Positions 51,947 through 59,215 of a DNA stretch of 64,000 nucleotides are shown here, one piece after another. The translations under genes were made by a program, and so were the position numbers. The notes beneath the pieces were generated by a model. It did no database searches. It saw only the letters and a list, made by a program, of their open reading frames with translations, and was not told the origin of the DNA. The DNA comes from Kitasatospora setae KM-6054 (GTDB lineage Bacteria > Actinomycetota > Actinomycetes > Streptomycetales > Streptomycetaceae): positions 7,219,001 through 7,283,000 of the forward strand of contig NC_016109.1 in assembly GCF_000269985.1 (NCBI RefSeq), read 5' to 3'. Within the stretch, counting starts at the first letter, position 1; every line of letters starts with the position of its first letter.

Positions 51947-52599
51947 CCCTGTGGCTGACCCGCATCATCCCCGACCAGCGCCACCGCGACGTCCACTGCG
52001 ACGGCGACGACGCCGTCAACCTCCACCACCGCATCATGTCGCTGTTCCCCGACGACGTCCCCAGCACCGAACCGCGGCGCCACCTCGGCATCCTCTTCCG
52101 CACCGAGACCGGCCGCGACGGCGACCAGATCCTGCTGCAGAGCAACCGCGAACCCGACCTCGCCCAACTCCCCGCCGGCTACGGCAGCGCCGCCACCAAA
52201 CCCCTCACCCCGCTCCTCGACGCCCTGCGCAAGGGCTTGCCCGTGCGCTACCGCATCGCGGCCAACGCCGTCCGCAAACCCGGCGCCACCACCCGCGCCC
52301 TCTACCGCCTCCCCGAAGTCGTCCCCCTCAACGGCCCGCACGCCGACGAATGGTGGACCCGCCAAGCCGAAACCTCCGGCCTCACCCTCACCACCCTGCA
52401 CTCCACCCCCCTGGACGCCGCCACCGGCCACCGTCGCCAGCACCAGCAGCGCGTCCACCACGCCCGCACCCTCTTCGAAGGCACCGCCCACATCACCGAC
52501 CCCGACCTCCTGCGCACCCGCATCCGCGAAGGCATCGGCCGCGGCAAGGCCTACGGCTGCGGCCTGCTCAGCATCGCCCCCCGCCGGGAACCCTCATGA
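51943..52599 (+). CDS. cas6e: Type I-E crRNA endonuclease Cas6 (CasE)
   Basis: The ATG overlaps the cas5 stop by 4 bp. The 218 residues contain MTLWLTRIIPDQRHRDVHCD, NLHHRIMSLFPDDVP, GILFRTETGRDGDQILLQS, and the C-terminal Gly-rich loop REGIGRGKAYGCGLLSIAP that binds the repeat hairpin. The His in LHHRIMSLF corresponds to the catalytic-type position of Cas6e. It would cut pre-crRNA within each repeat, so mature crRNAs can still form. Confidence 0.95.
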   Translation: MTLWLTRIIPDQRHRDVHCDGDDAVNLHHRIMSLFPDDVPSTEPRRHLGILFRTETGRDGDQILLQSNREPDLAQLPAGYGSAATKPLTPLLDALRKGLPVRYRIAANAVRKPGATTRALYRLPEVVPLNGPHADEWWTRQAETSGLTLTTLHSTPLDAATGHRRQHQQRVHHARTLFEGTAHITDPDLLRTRIREGIGRGKAYGCGLLSIAPRREPS

Positions 52600-53597
52600 C
52601 ACCCCCACGCCCACGCCGCGGCAACGACAACCCCGCCGGCGCCCGCCGCAAACTCGCCGCACCCACCGTCGCCATGCTTCCCCGCATCGCCGACTCCCTC
52701 TCCTTCCTCTACCTCGACCTCGTCCGCGTCGTCCAGGACGACACCGGCGTCCGCGCCGAGATCAACACCACCCAGCGCGGCACCGAAACCGTCCACCTCC
52801 CCACCGCCGCCCTCAGCTGCGTCCTGCTCGGCCCCGGCACCTCCATCACCGCCCGCGCCCTGGCCACCCTCGCCCGCCACGGCACCACCGTCCTCATCGC
52901 CGGCTCCGGCGGCGTACGCTGCTACGCCGCCACCCTCCCCGAATCCCTCAGCACCACCTGGCTCGAACACCAAGCACGGGCCTGGGCCGACGACCAGCGA
53001 CGCATGGCCGTCGCCATCGCCATGTACCGCCGCCGCTTCGGCGACACCGACCTGCCCACCGACGTCAACCTCGACACACTCCGCGGCAAGGAAGGCCAAC
53101 GCGTCAAAGCCCACTACCGCCTCCTCGCCCAACAACACCGCATCGGACGCTTCCGCCGCACCTACGACCCCGACTCCTGGGACACCCAAGACCCCGTCAA
53201 CCTCGCCCTGTCCGCCGCGAACACCTGCCTCTACGGCATCGTCCACGCCGCGATCCTCGCCCTCGGCTGCTCCCCGGCCCTCGGCTTCGTCCACAACGGC
53301 AACCAGCAGGCCTTCGTCTACGACATCGCCGACCTCTACAAAGCCGAACTCACCATCCCCCTGGCCTTCTCCCTCCACTCCTCCAGCGAACCCGAAGCCG
53401 AAGCCCGCCGCGGCTTCCGCGAAGGACTGCGCCTCTTCAAACTCCTCCCCAGGATCGTCACCGACATCCAGCGCCTGCTCGCACCCGGCACCGACATCGC
53501 CACCCCCGACCCCGACGAGCAACTCGTCGACCTCTGGGACCCGGTCCTCGGAGCCGTCCCCGGCGGCGTCAACTACTCCACCGGAGAAGCACAGTGA
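52596..53597 (+). CDS. cas1e: Type I-E integrase Cas1
   Basis: ATG 52596 overlaps the cas6 stop. The 333-residue product shows RIADSLSFLYLDLVRVVQDD, IAGSGGVRCYAA, LNLALSAANTCLYGIVHAAI-like helices, LGFVHNGNQQAFVYDIADLYKAELTIPLAF (metal ligands His and Asp), and the earlier LRGKEGQRVKAHYRLLA containing the catalytic Glu. All metal ligands appear intact. With Cas2 it integrates new spacers. The C-terminal tail (DPDEQLVDLWDPVLGAVPGG) is usual for Cas1e. Confidence 0.96.
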   Translation: MTPPRPRRGNDNPAGARRKLAAPTVAMLPRIADSLSFLYLDLVRVVQDDTGVRAEINTTQRGTETVHLPTAALSCVLLGPGTSITARALATLARHGTTVLIAGSGGVRCYAATLPESLSTTWLEHQARAWADDQRRMAVAIAMYRRRFGDTDLPTDVNLDTLRGKEGQRVKAHYRLLAQQHRIGRFRRTYDPDSWDTQDPVNLALSAANTCLYGIVHAAILALGCSPALGFVHNGNQQAFVYDIADLYKAELTIPLAFSLHSSSEPEAEARRGFREGLRLFKLLPRIVTDIQRLLAPGTDIATPDPDEQLVDLWDPVLGAVPGGVNYSTGEAQ

Positions 53598-53634
53598 ACC
53601 GCCGCCCTTCGGCAACCGCCGCCAAGGAACCCCC

Positions 53635-53955
53635 ATGGCATCCCTGACCGTCCTGTCGATGACCGCCGTCCCCGACCACCTGCGCGGCGCCCTGACCCGC
53701 TGGCTCCTGGAAGTCACACCCCAGCTGTACGTCGGCACCGTCTCCGCCAAGGTCCGCGAAGAACTCTGGTCCTCCGTCAGCAACTGCATCGCCGACGGAG
53801 TCGCCGTACTCGTCCACCCCGCCGCGAACGAACAGGGATTCGCGCTGCGGACAGCAGGAACCCAACGACGCCAACCCATCGACTTCGACGGCCTGCTGCT
53901 CATCGCCCAAACCCGAGCGACCACACCAGAAGGTCAAGAAATCGCAAAGCCCTAG
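53635..53955 (+). CDS. cas2e: Type I-E Cas2 (CasC-type ribonuclease-like integration subunit)
   Basis: The 106-residue product matches Cas2e: MASLTVLSMTAVPDHLRGALTRWLLEV, LYVGTVSAKVREELWSSV, GVAVLVHPAANEQGFALRTAG and a short variable end (DFDGLLLIAQTR). It forms the Cas1-Cas2 integrase. The gene starts 37 bp after cas1; its stop is only 21 bp before the first repeat, so the CRISPR leader must overlap its 3' end. Confidence 0.95.
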   Translation: MASLTVLSMTAVPDHLRGALTRWLLEVTPQLYVGTVSAKVREELWSSVSNCIADGVAVLVHPAANEQGFALRTAGTQRRQPIDFDGLLLIAQTRATTPEGQEIAKP

Positions 53956-53976
53956 AGAAGGCGCAGGTCAAAAAGG

Positions 53977-55052
53977 GTCCTCCCCGCGCGAGCGGGGGTC
54001 TACCGCGTGCCGATCCGAAAATCATGGTCAGGTCTGCGTCCTCCCCGCGCGAGCGGGGGTCTACCGGCACAAGAGAGGGGCCGGCGGCTACCGGCCCCGT
54101 CCTCCCCGCGCGAGCGGGGGTCTACCGCCTGTCGTCAGAACGTGCATACCGTCCAACGGGTCCTCCCCGCGCGAGCGGGGGTCTACCGCGGTCGAACACG
54201 CCGTCGGTCTGCGCGCGCCGGTCCTCCCCGCGCGAGCGGGGGTCTACCGCAACTACCAAGCGGGCCACCGCACCCACGCCCGTCCTCCCCGCGCGAGCGG
54301 GGGTCTACCGTCAGCGGGCGACTTCCGCCCAGCATGTTGTCAGTCCTCCCCGCGCGAGCGGGGGTCTACCAGTGCAGCAGGCGGTCCGCGGTGCCGGGCG
54401 CGAGTCCTCCCCGCGCGAGCGGGGGTCTACCGGGGATCTGCGGGAGGCCGTCTATCCAGGTCTTGTCCTCCCCGCGCGAGCGGGGGTCTACCGGTAGTGA
54501 TCACGAGGCCGAGCCAGGTGGTCATGTCCTCCCCGCGCGAGCGGGGGTCTACCGGCGATCCAGCGCATGCTGCGGTCGCCGCCGAGGCCCTGGGCCGTCC
54601 TCCCCGCGCGAGCGGGGGTCTACCGGGCATCGGCGGCGCGATGGAGCAGGAGCCCATGTCCTCCCCGCGTGAGCGGGGGTCTACCGGGATTGGGTGCGCC
54701 CCCCGGTATGCACCACAGGTCCTCCCCGCGCGAGCGGGGGTCTACCGGCGACGCCGCGGGTCCGGATCACCGCGACGTAGTCCTCCCCGCGCGAGCGGGG
54801 GTCTACCGGACGCCTACCGCACCGTCGCCGCCCAGCTCCGGTCCTCCCCGCGCGAGCGGGGGTCTACCGCACGTCCGGACGCTGGCGCACTCGACGTACA
54901 GGTCCTCCCCGCGCGAGCGGGGGTCTACCGTGCTCCAGCCAGTACGGCAGCCACTCGGAGAGGTCCTCCCCGCGCGAGTGGGGGTCTACCGACGCCGACC
55001 GCGCCCAGGAGGAGCTGGTCCGCGTCCTCCCCGCGTTAGCGGGGGCTGCGTT
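53977..55052 (+). CRISPR. Type I-E CRISPR array, 18 repeats, 17 spacers
   Basis: The 29-bp repeat begins GTCCTCCCCGCGCGAGCGGG and ends GGGTCTACCG, with a CCCCGC-GCGA-GCGGGG hairpin typical of I-E. Repeats start every 61 bp from 53977 to 54526, then at 54597 and every 61 bp to 55024. Spacers are 32 nt except the tenth, which is 42 nt (54555-54596). Repeats at 54343, 54658 and 54963 have single changes; the last (55024) is degenerate (CGTTAGC and a lost TCTACC end), so the leader end is next to cas2. Confidence 0.98.
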
Positions 55053-55340
55053 GGTGCGTGAGGGTGTGTGGTGCGGAGGGCGGGTCTTTCCCAAGGGGGC
55101 GAGTTACTGTCGGACTTCGGTCTCATCATGCTTCTGCCGGGGCGACGAATGTCGCTCCGAGCATCACCGCAGCGGCAGGTGTCTGATCCCGGAGGCCGGG
55201 AGGATCCTTGATGGTGCCCATGCCCGAAGGGGTGCTGGTGGGCCTGGGGAATGGCCGGCCGGCCCGCACCCGAGGTTTCAGTGCAACTGGTGGCAATTGC
55301 GTTCCTGAACCGTTTGATTGTGATCGCGGTCTGCGAGGGC

Positions 55341-55452
55341 TGGAGGGCGTAGGCGTCGAGCTTGTTGTGGAGGCCGATGCCGCGGCCCTCCTGGCACAGG
55401 TGGAGCAGGTGGCCGCCGGTCTCGGCGATCCGCTGGACGGCCTCGCGCGGCG
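55341..55452 (-). pseudogene. ribA: Internal fragment of a second GTP cyclohydrolase II gene
   Basis: The minus strand encodes REAVQRIAETGGHLLHLCQE then GRGIGLHNKLDAYALQ, aligning with REAVEKITEHGGYLLYLRQE and GRGIGLYNKLDAYRLQ of the intact ribA at 46606. Sequence on both sides (before REAV, after ALQ) has no ribA similarity, and the zinc-binding cysteines are absent. It is therefore a relic, not a gene. Confidence 0.85.
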
Positions 55453-55521
55453 GCGGGGCGGTGGTCGGGGCGTCCGCGGTGGGCGTGGTCTGCGGTTTGG
55501 TGCGAGGGGCCCAGCCGGGTT

Positions 55522-55579
55522 GTTCACATGCGAACCGGGCTGTGCCCCCCGGGCGCTGCACCGTCGTTCCCATGCGAAC
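55522..55579. promoter_or_regulatory. Two GTTC-N6-GAAC dyads
   Basis: GTTCACATGCGAAC (55522-55535) and GTTCCCATGCGAAC (55566-55579) are near-identical inverted repeats 44 bp apart. They share GTTC-N6-GAAC geometry with the dyad before ribA at 47281. They lie upstream of both the ribA fragment (minus strand) and the oxidoreductase at 55748 (plus strand). Confidence 0.7.
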
Positions 55580-55747
55580 AACCGGCGTCCCGGGAACCCT
55601 GCCCGCCCCGTCTGTTCCACCGCCGCCGGCCCCCGGGCCCTCCCGTTCGGCCCACCAGTTCGCCGCTACCCGCCGGTACCCCGGCATGGTGGGGAGGGGG
55701 AGGCGGGGGGAGAGACGGCAGGGCTCGGCGAGGGAGGAAGAGAGCGG

Positions 55748-56671
55748 ATGGCGAAGGCATTCGGGTTCGTCGCGTACGGCGGGCCGGAGCAGCAGGAGTT
55801 CCTGGACCGGCCCACGCCCGCCCCGGGCCCCGGCGCGTTGCGGATCAGGGTGGTCGCGGCCGGGGTCAACCCCGCCGACTGGAAGAAGCGGCAGGGCCTG
55901 TTCGGCACCGACGACGCCCCGCCGCAGGTGATGGGCAGCGAGGCGGCCGGCGTGGTGACCGCCCTCGGCGAAGGCGTCCGGGGCTTCCGGGAGGGCGACG
56001 AGGTGTTCGGCACCACGATCGGCGGCGCGTTCGCCGAGGAGGCGCTGCTCCCGGCCCGCGCCACCGCGCACAAACCGCGCACCGTCGGCTTCGCCGAGGC
56101 GGCGGCCCTGCCGGTCGCCGCCGCCACCGCCTACGACGCGCTCGACCAGCTTGCTGCTCTCGGCCTGCGGGCCGGCCAGACCCTGCTGGTGGTCGGCGTG
56201 GCCGGCGGCGTCGGCACCGCCGCCGCGCAGATCGCCCGCGGCCGCGGCCTGACCGTCCTCGGCACCGCCGGCGAGGGCAGCGCCGCGCACGTCCGGGCCC
56301 TCGGCGCCACCCCCGTCCGGTACGGCCCGGGCGTCGCCGACCGGCTGCGCGCCGTCGCCCCCGACGGTGTGGACGCCGTGCTCGACCTGGTCGGCGGCGA
56401 CGCCGTCCGCGAGGTCGCCGGAGCCCTGCGCGCCCCCGGCCGTCTGGTCTCCACCGCCGACCCGGCCACCGCCGCCGAACTCGGCGGCGCCTACGTCCGG
56501 CGCGACGGTACTGCCGCGCCGCTCGCGGCCCTCGCCGAACTCGTCGCCGCCGGAACGCTCGACCCGCACATCAGCGGCCGCTACCCGCTGGAACGGGCCG
56601 CCGAGGCGATGGCCGAAGTGGAGACCGGACACGCCCGAGGGAAACTGATCCTGGAGATGAGCCGACCGTGA
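55748..56671 (+). CDS. MDR-family NADP-dependent oxidoreductase (quinone-reductase-like)
   Basis: ATG 55748 follows GGAGGAAGAGAG. The 307 residues have the GroES-like half (MAKAFGFVAYGGPEQQEFLDRP, VVAAGVNPADWKKRQGLFG, MGSEAAGVVTALGEGV) and the Rossmann half with VVGVAGGVGTAAAQIARGRG near 152 and DAVLDLVGGDAV. Zinc ligands are absent. Such enzymes reduce enones or quinones with NADPH. Its stop overlaps the VOC gene start (GTGA). The two upstream GTTC-N6-GAAC dyads are candidate operators. Confidence 0.9.
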   Translation: MAKAFGFVAYGGPEQQEFLDRPTPAPGPGALRIRVVAAGVNPADWKKRQGLFGTDDAPPQVMGSEAAGVVTALGEGVRGFREGDEVFGTTIGGAFAEEALLPARATAHKPRTVGFAEAAALPVAAATAYDALDQLAALGLRAGQTLLVVGVAGGVGTAAAQIARGRGLTVLGTAGEGSAAHVRALGATPVRYGPGVADRLRAVAPDGVDAVLDLVGGDAVREVAGALRAPGRLVSTADPATAAELGGAYVRRDGTAAPLAALAELVAAGTLDPHISGRYPLERAAEAMAEVETGHARGKLILEMSRP

Positions 56672-57444
56672 AGACCACCAACCCCAGCCCCGGCGCGCCC
56701 TGCTGGGTCGAACTCGCCACCAAGGACCCCGCCGCCGCCAAGGCGTTCTACCACGAACTCTTCGGCTGGCGCGCCGAAGTGGTCCCCGACGAGAAGGCCA
56801 TGGGCTACACCAGGCTCTACCTCGGCGAGCAACTCGTCGCGGGACTCAGCGCCTTGATGCACCCCGAGCAGCCGACCGCCTGGACGATCGGCTTCCACAC
56901 TCCCGACACCGACATCACCGCCGACGAAATCGCCGATGCCGACGGCAAGTTGATCGTCCCGCCGACCGACGCCCTGGACTGGGGCCGGTTCGCCGTCGCC
57001 GCCGATCCCACCGGCGCGGTCTTCTCCACCTGGCAGCCCGACACCCTGCGCGGCGTCGACCTGCGCGACGAGCCCGGCGCCCTCGGCTGGGTCGAACTCG
57101 CCACCCACGAACCGGGAACCGCCGCCGAGTTCTACCAGCGGGTGTTCGGCTGGAGCGTCAACTCCGGCGACATGTACACCCGATTCGGCCTGGGCGGAAG
57201 CGACTTCGGCGGGATGACCGACATGTCCGACCAGTTCCCGGCCGGCACCTCCCCCTACTGGATGCCGTACTTCGTGGTCGCCGACACCGACCTCGGCGCC
57301 GAACGCGCCGCCCTGCTCGGCGCCACCGTCACCCTCCCGCCCACCGACGTTCCCGACGGCCCCCGGCTGGCCGTGCTGCGCGACCCGCAGGGCGCCCTGT
57401 TCGGCCTCCACGTGCCGGAGGAGAGGGAGGAGAGGGAGGAGTAG
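56668..57444 (+). CDS. Double-VOC domain protein
   Basis: The GTG at 56668 overlaps the oxidoreductase stop. The 258 residues contain two glyoxalase-like halves, each opening with a similar motif (CWVELATKDPAAAKAFYHELFGW and GWVELATHEPGTAAEFYQRVFGW) and closing with ADPTGAVFSTW or RDPQGALFGLH. This matches the CFP30B-like two-domain VOC family in actinobacteria. The C-terminus ends in an Glu/Arg run (EEREEREE). Its coupling to a quinone reductase suggests a joint detoxification role (inference). Confidence 0.9.
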   Translation: MKTTNPSPGAPCWVELATKDPAAAKAFYHELFGWRAEVVPDEKAMGYTRLYLGEQLVAGLSALMHPEQPTAWTIGFHTPDTDITADEIADADGKLIVPPTDALDWGRFAVAADPTGAVFSTWQPDTLRGVDLRDEPGALGWVELATHEPGTAAEFYQRVFGWSVNSGDMYTRFGLGGSDFGGMTDMSDQFPAGTSPYWMPYFVVADTDLGAERAALLGATVTLPPTDVPDGPRLAVLRDPQGALFGLHVPEEREEREE

Positions 57445-57475
57445 GAGGGGGGAAGGGGAGGGGCGGGGGCGGGGG

Positions 57476-59041
57476 TCAGACCCGGGCCGGCGGGACGTCG
57501 GTCGGTGCCGAGGCGGCCGGCGGGCCCGGGCGGCGGCGGCGGCGCTCGCGCAGCGCGGGCCCGGCCGCCGTCGCGGCCGCCGCCAGCACCGCCGCCAGCG
57601 AGAGCATCGGCACCCAGTCGCCCAGCCGCACGTACCACGTCCGCGCCGCCGGGTCGGCCAGCGCCAGGTCGGCCGTCACCGCCCCCGACCCGTCGGTGCC
57701 CAGCCGGACCAGCCGCCGCCCCTGCGCGTCGTACGCCACCGACTCGCCGGTCAGCGCCGCCTGCACCACCGGGCGGCCGGTCTCCGCCGCCCGCAGCGCG
57801 CCCAGCGAGGCGTGCTGGGCGGGCGCCCAGGTGGACTGGAACGTCGAGGTCGCCGACTGGTAGACGATCAGCGCGGCGCCCTGCCGGGCCATGGTGCGCG
57901 ACATGTCGGGGAACGCCGACTCGAAGCAGACCAGCGCCCCCACCGGCAGCGCCCGCCCGTCCCGGTCGGCCACCGGCAGCAGGTGCACCGAGCTGCCCGG
58001 CGCCCGGTTCTCGCCCGCCGCCGCGCTCACCCCCGCGATCCAGCCCAGCAGCGGGCGCAGCGGGATGTACTCGCCGAACGGCACCAGCCGGATCTTCCGG
58101 TAGCGCGCCAGCACGCCCGAACCGTCCACCAGCACCGCGTCCTTGGAGATCCGGCCGTCCGCCTTCCGGGCGTCCTCGCCGACCAGCAGCTGCGCCCCGG
58201 TCAGCCGGGAGAGCGCGGCCAGCCGGGCCACCGTCTCCGGGCGGCGGTCCAGGTCCTCGGTGGTGGAGCTCTCGCCCCAGACGATCAGGTCCGTCGGACG
58301 GCCCGCCAGCGAACGGGTGATCCGCGCGTTCGCCTCCAGCCGGGCCTGCTCGTCCGGCGTCGAACCGGCCTGCACCAGCGTCACCGACGCGCTGCCCGAG
58401 GTCGCCGGGGCGGCCTGCGCGGCGAACACCAGCGGCCCCGCCAGGACGGAGGACAGCGCGGTCGCCCCCGCCAGCGCGCGCACCCGCGACCCGTGGGCGC
58501 AGAGCAGCACCGCCAGCGCGGTGTTCGCCGCGACCAGCGCCCAACTCACCAGCCACACGCCGCCGATCGACGCCAGGCCGAGCACCGCCGGGTGCTCCCA
58601 CTGGGTCGCGCCGAACAGCGCCCACGGCCCGCCCAGCGCGTTCCAGGAGCGGGCGTACTCGGCGCACACCCACACCGCGGGCAGCACCGCCAGCGCCGCC
58701 GCCGCGCGGCGCAGCGTCGGTTCGCCGTGCAGCAGCCACCACGCGGCCAGGCCGAACGGCGCCTGCAGGACGCCGAACAGCACCGCCAGCACCGGCAGGC
58801 CCGGGCCGATCGACGGGATCAGCCAGTACATCCCGGTGAGGATGAACCCGGCGCCGAACCACCAGCCGCGCACCACCGCCTCGCGCGCCCCGCCGGCCGC
58901 CCGCATCAGCAGCAGCCCCGGCACCAGCGCCGCCCAGGCCAGCCAGGCCAGGCCGGCGCCGGGGAAGGTCAGCACGGGCAGCACCCCCGAGGCCAGCGCG
59001 CCGTAGCGGGCCGGTCGGGTCAGGGCGGTTCGCAGGCTCAT
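57476..59041 (-). CDS. lnt: Apolipoprotein N-acyltransferase
   Basis: The 521-residue protein has about six to seven N-terminal membrane helices and a periplasmic-type nitrilase domain with the E-K-C triad: Glu in LIVWGESSTT near 266, Lys in YRKIRLVPFGEY near 325 and Cys in GALVCFESAFPDMSR near 377. One C-terminal helix (SLAAVLAAAATAAG) and a basic Pro tail follow. It adds a third acyl chain to lipoproteins. Streptomycetes often carry two copies; which one this is cannot be told. A TATAGG -10-like element lies about 40 bp upstream (59078-59083, minus strand). Confidence 0.95.
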   Translation of the reverse strand: MSLRTALTRPARYGALASGVLPVLTFPGAGLAWLAWAALVPGLLLMRAAGGAREAVVRGWWFGAGFILTGMYWLIPSIGPGLPVLAVLFGVLQAPFGLAAWWLLHGEPTLRRAAAALAVLPAVWVCAEYARSWNALGGPWALFGATQWEHPAVLGLASIGGVWLVSWALVAANTALAVLLCAHGSRVRALAGATALSSVLAGPLVFAAQAAPATSGSASVTLVQAGSTPDEQARLEANARITRSLAGRPTDLIVWGESSTTEDLDRRPETVARLAALSRLTGAQLLVGEDARKADGRISKDAVLVDGSGVLARYRKIRLVPFGEYIPLRPLLGWIAGVSAAAGENRAPGSSVHLLPVADRDGRALPVGALVCFESAFPDMSRTMARQGAALIVYQSATSTFQSTWAPAQHASLGALRAAETGRPVVQAALTGESVAYDAQGRRLVRLGTDGSGAVTADLALADPAARTWYVRLGDWVPMLSLAAVLAAAATAAGPALRERRRRRPGPPAASAPTDVPPARV

Positions 59042-59215
59042 GCGGAGATTGTCCGCCCGGCCGGGCCGGAAGGCACCCCTATACGATCATCGGCATGTCA
59101 CGGTCACCGAAGGTTTGAACCGGGTTACGCGCGGGTTCGGACAATCGGTTCGTGTACTCGCGCAATGCCGCGGAAGCCGTTCGTGTAGGGATGGTCTTGC
59201 CGGATGCCGCCGCAC

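Larger units (their letters stand above)
55053..55747. other. Region distal to the CRISPR array without an intact gene
   Basis: It holds a decayed ribA fragment at about 55341-55452 and two GTTC-N6-GAAC dyads at 55522 and 55566. Around 55280-55330 the sequence is AT-richer than the flanks. No other frame shows family resemblance. Confidence 0.6.

Noticed and set aside
54007..55061. Long plus-strand reading frames with repeated PRASGGLP and SSPRERGST segments
   Set aside because: They are translations of the CRISPR repeats, not proteins.
55208..55500. Plus-strand frame reading VVEADAAALLAQVEQVAAG
   Set aside because: It is the antisense of the ribA relic; the same phrase appears antisense to the intact ribA at 46885.
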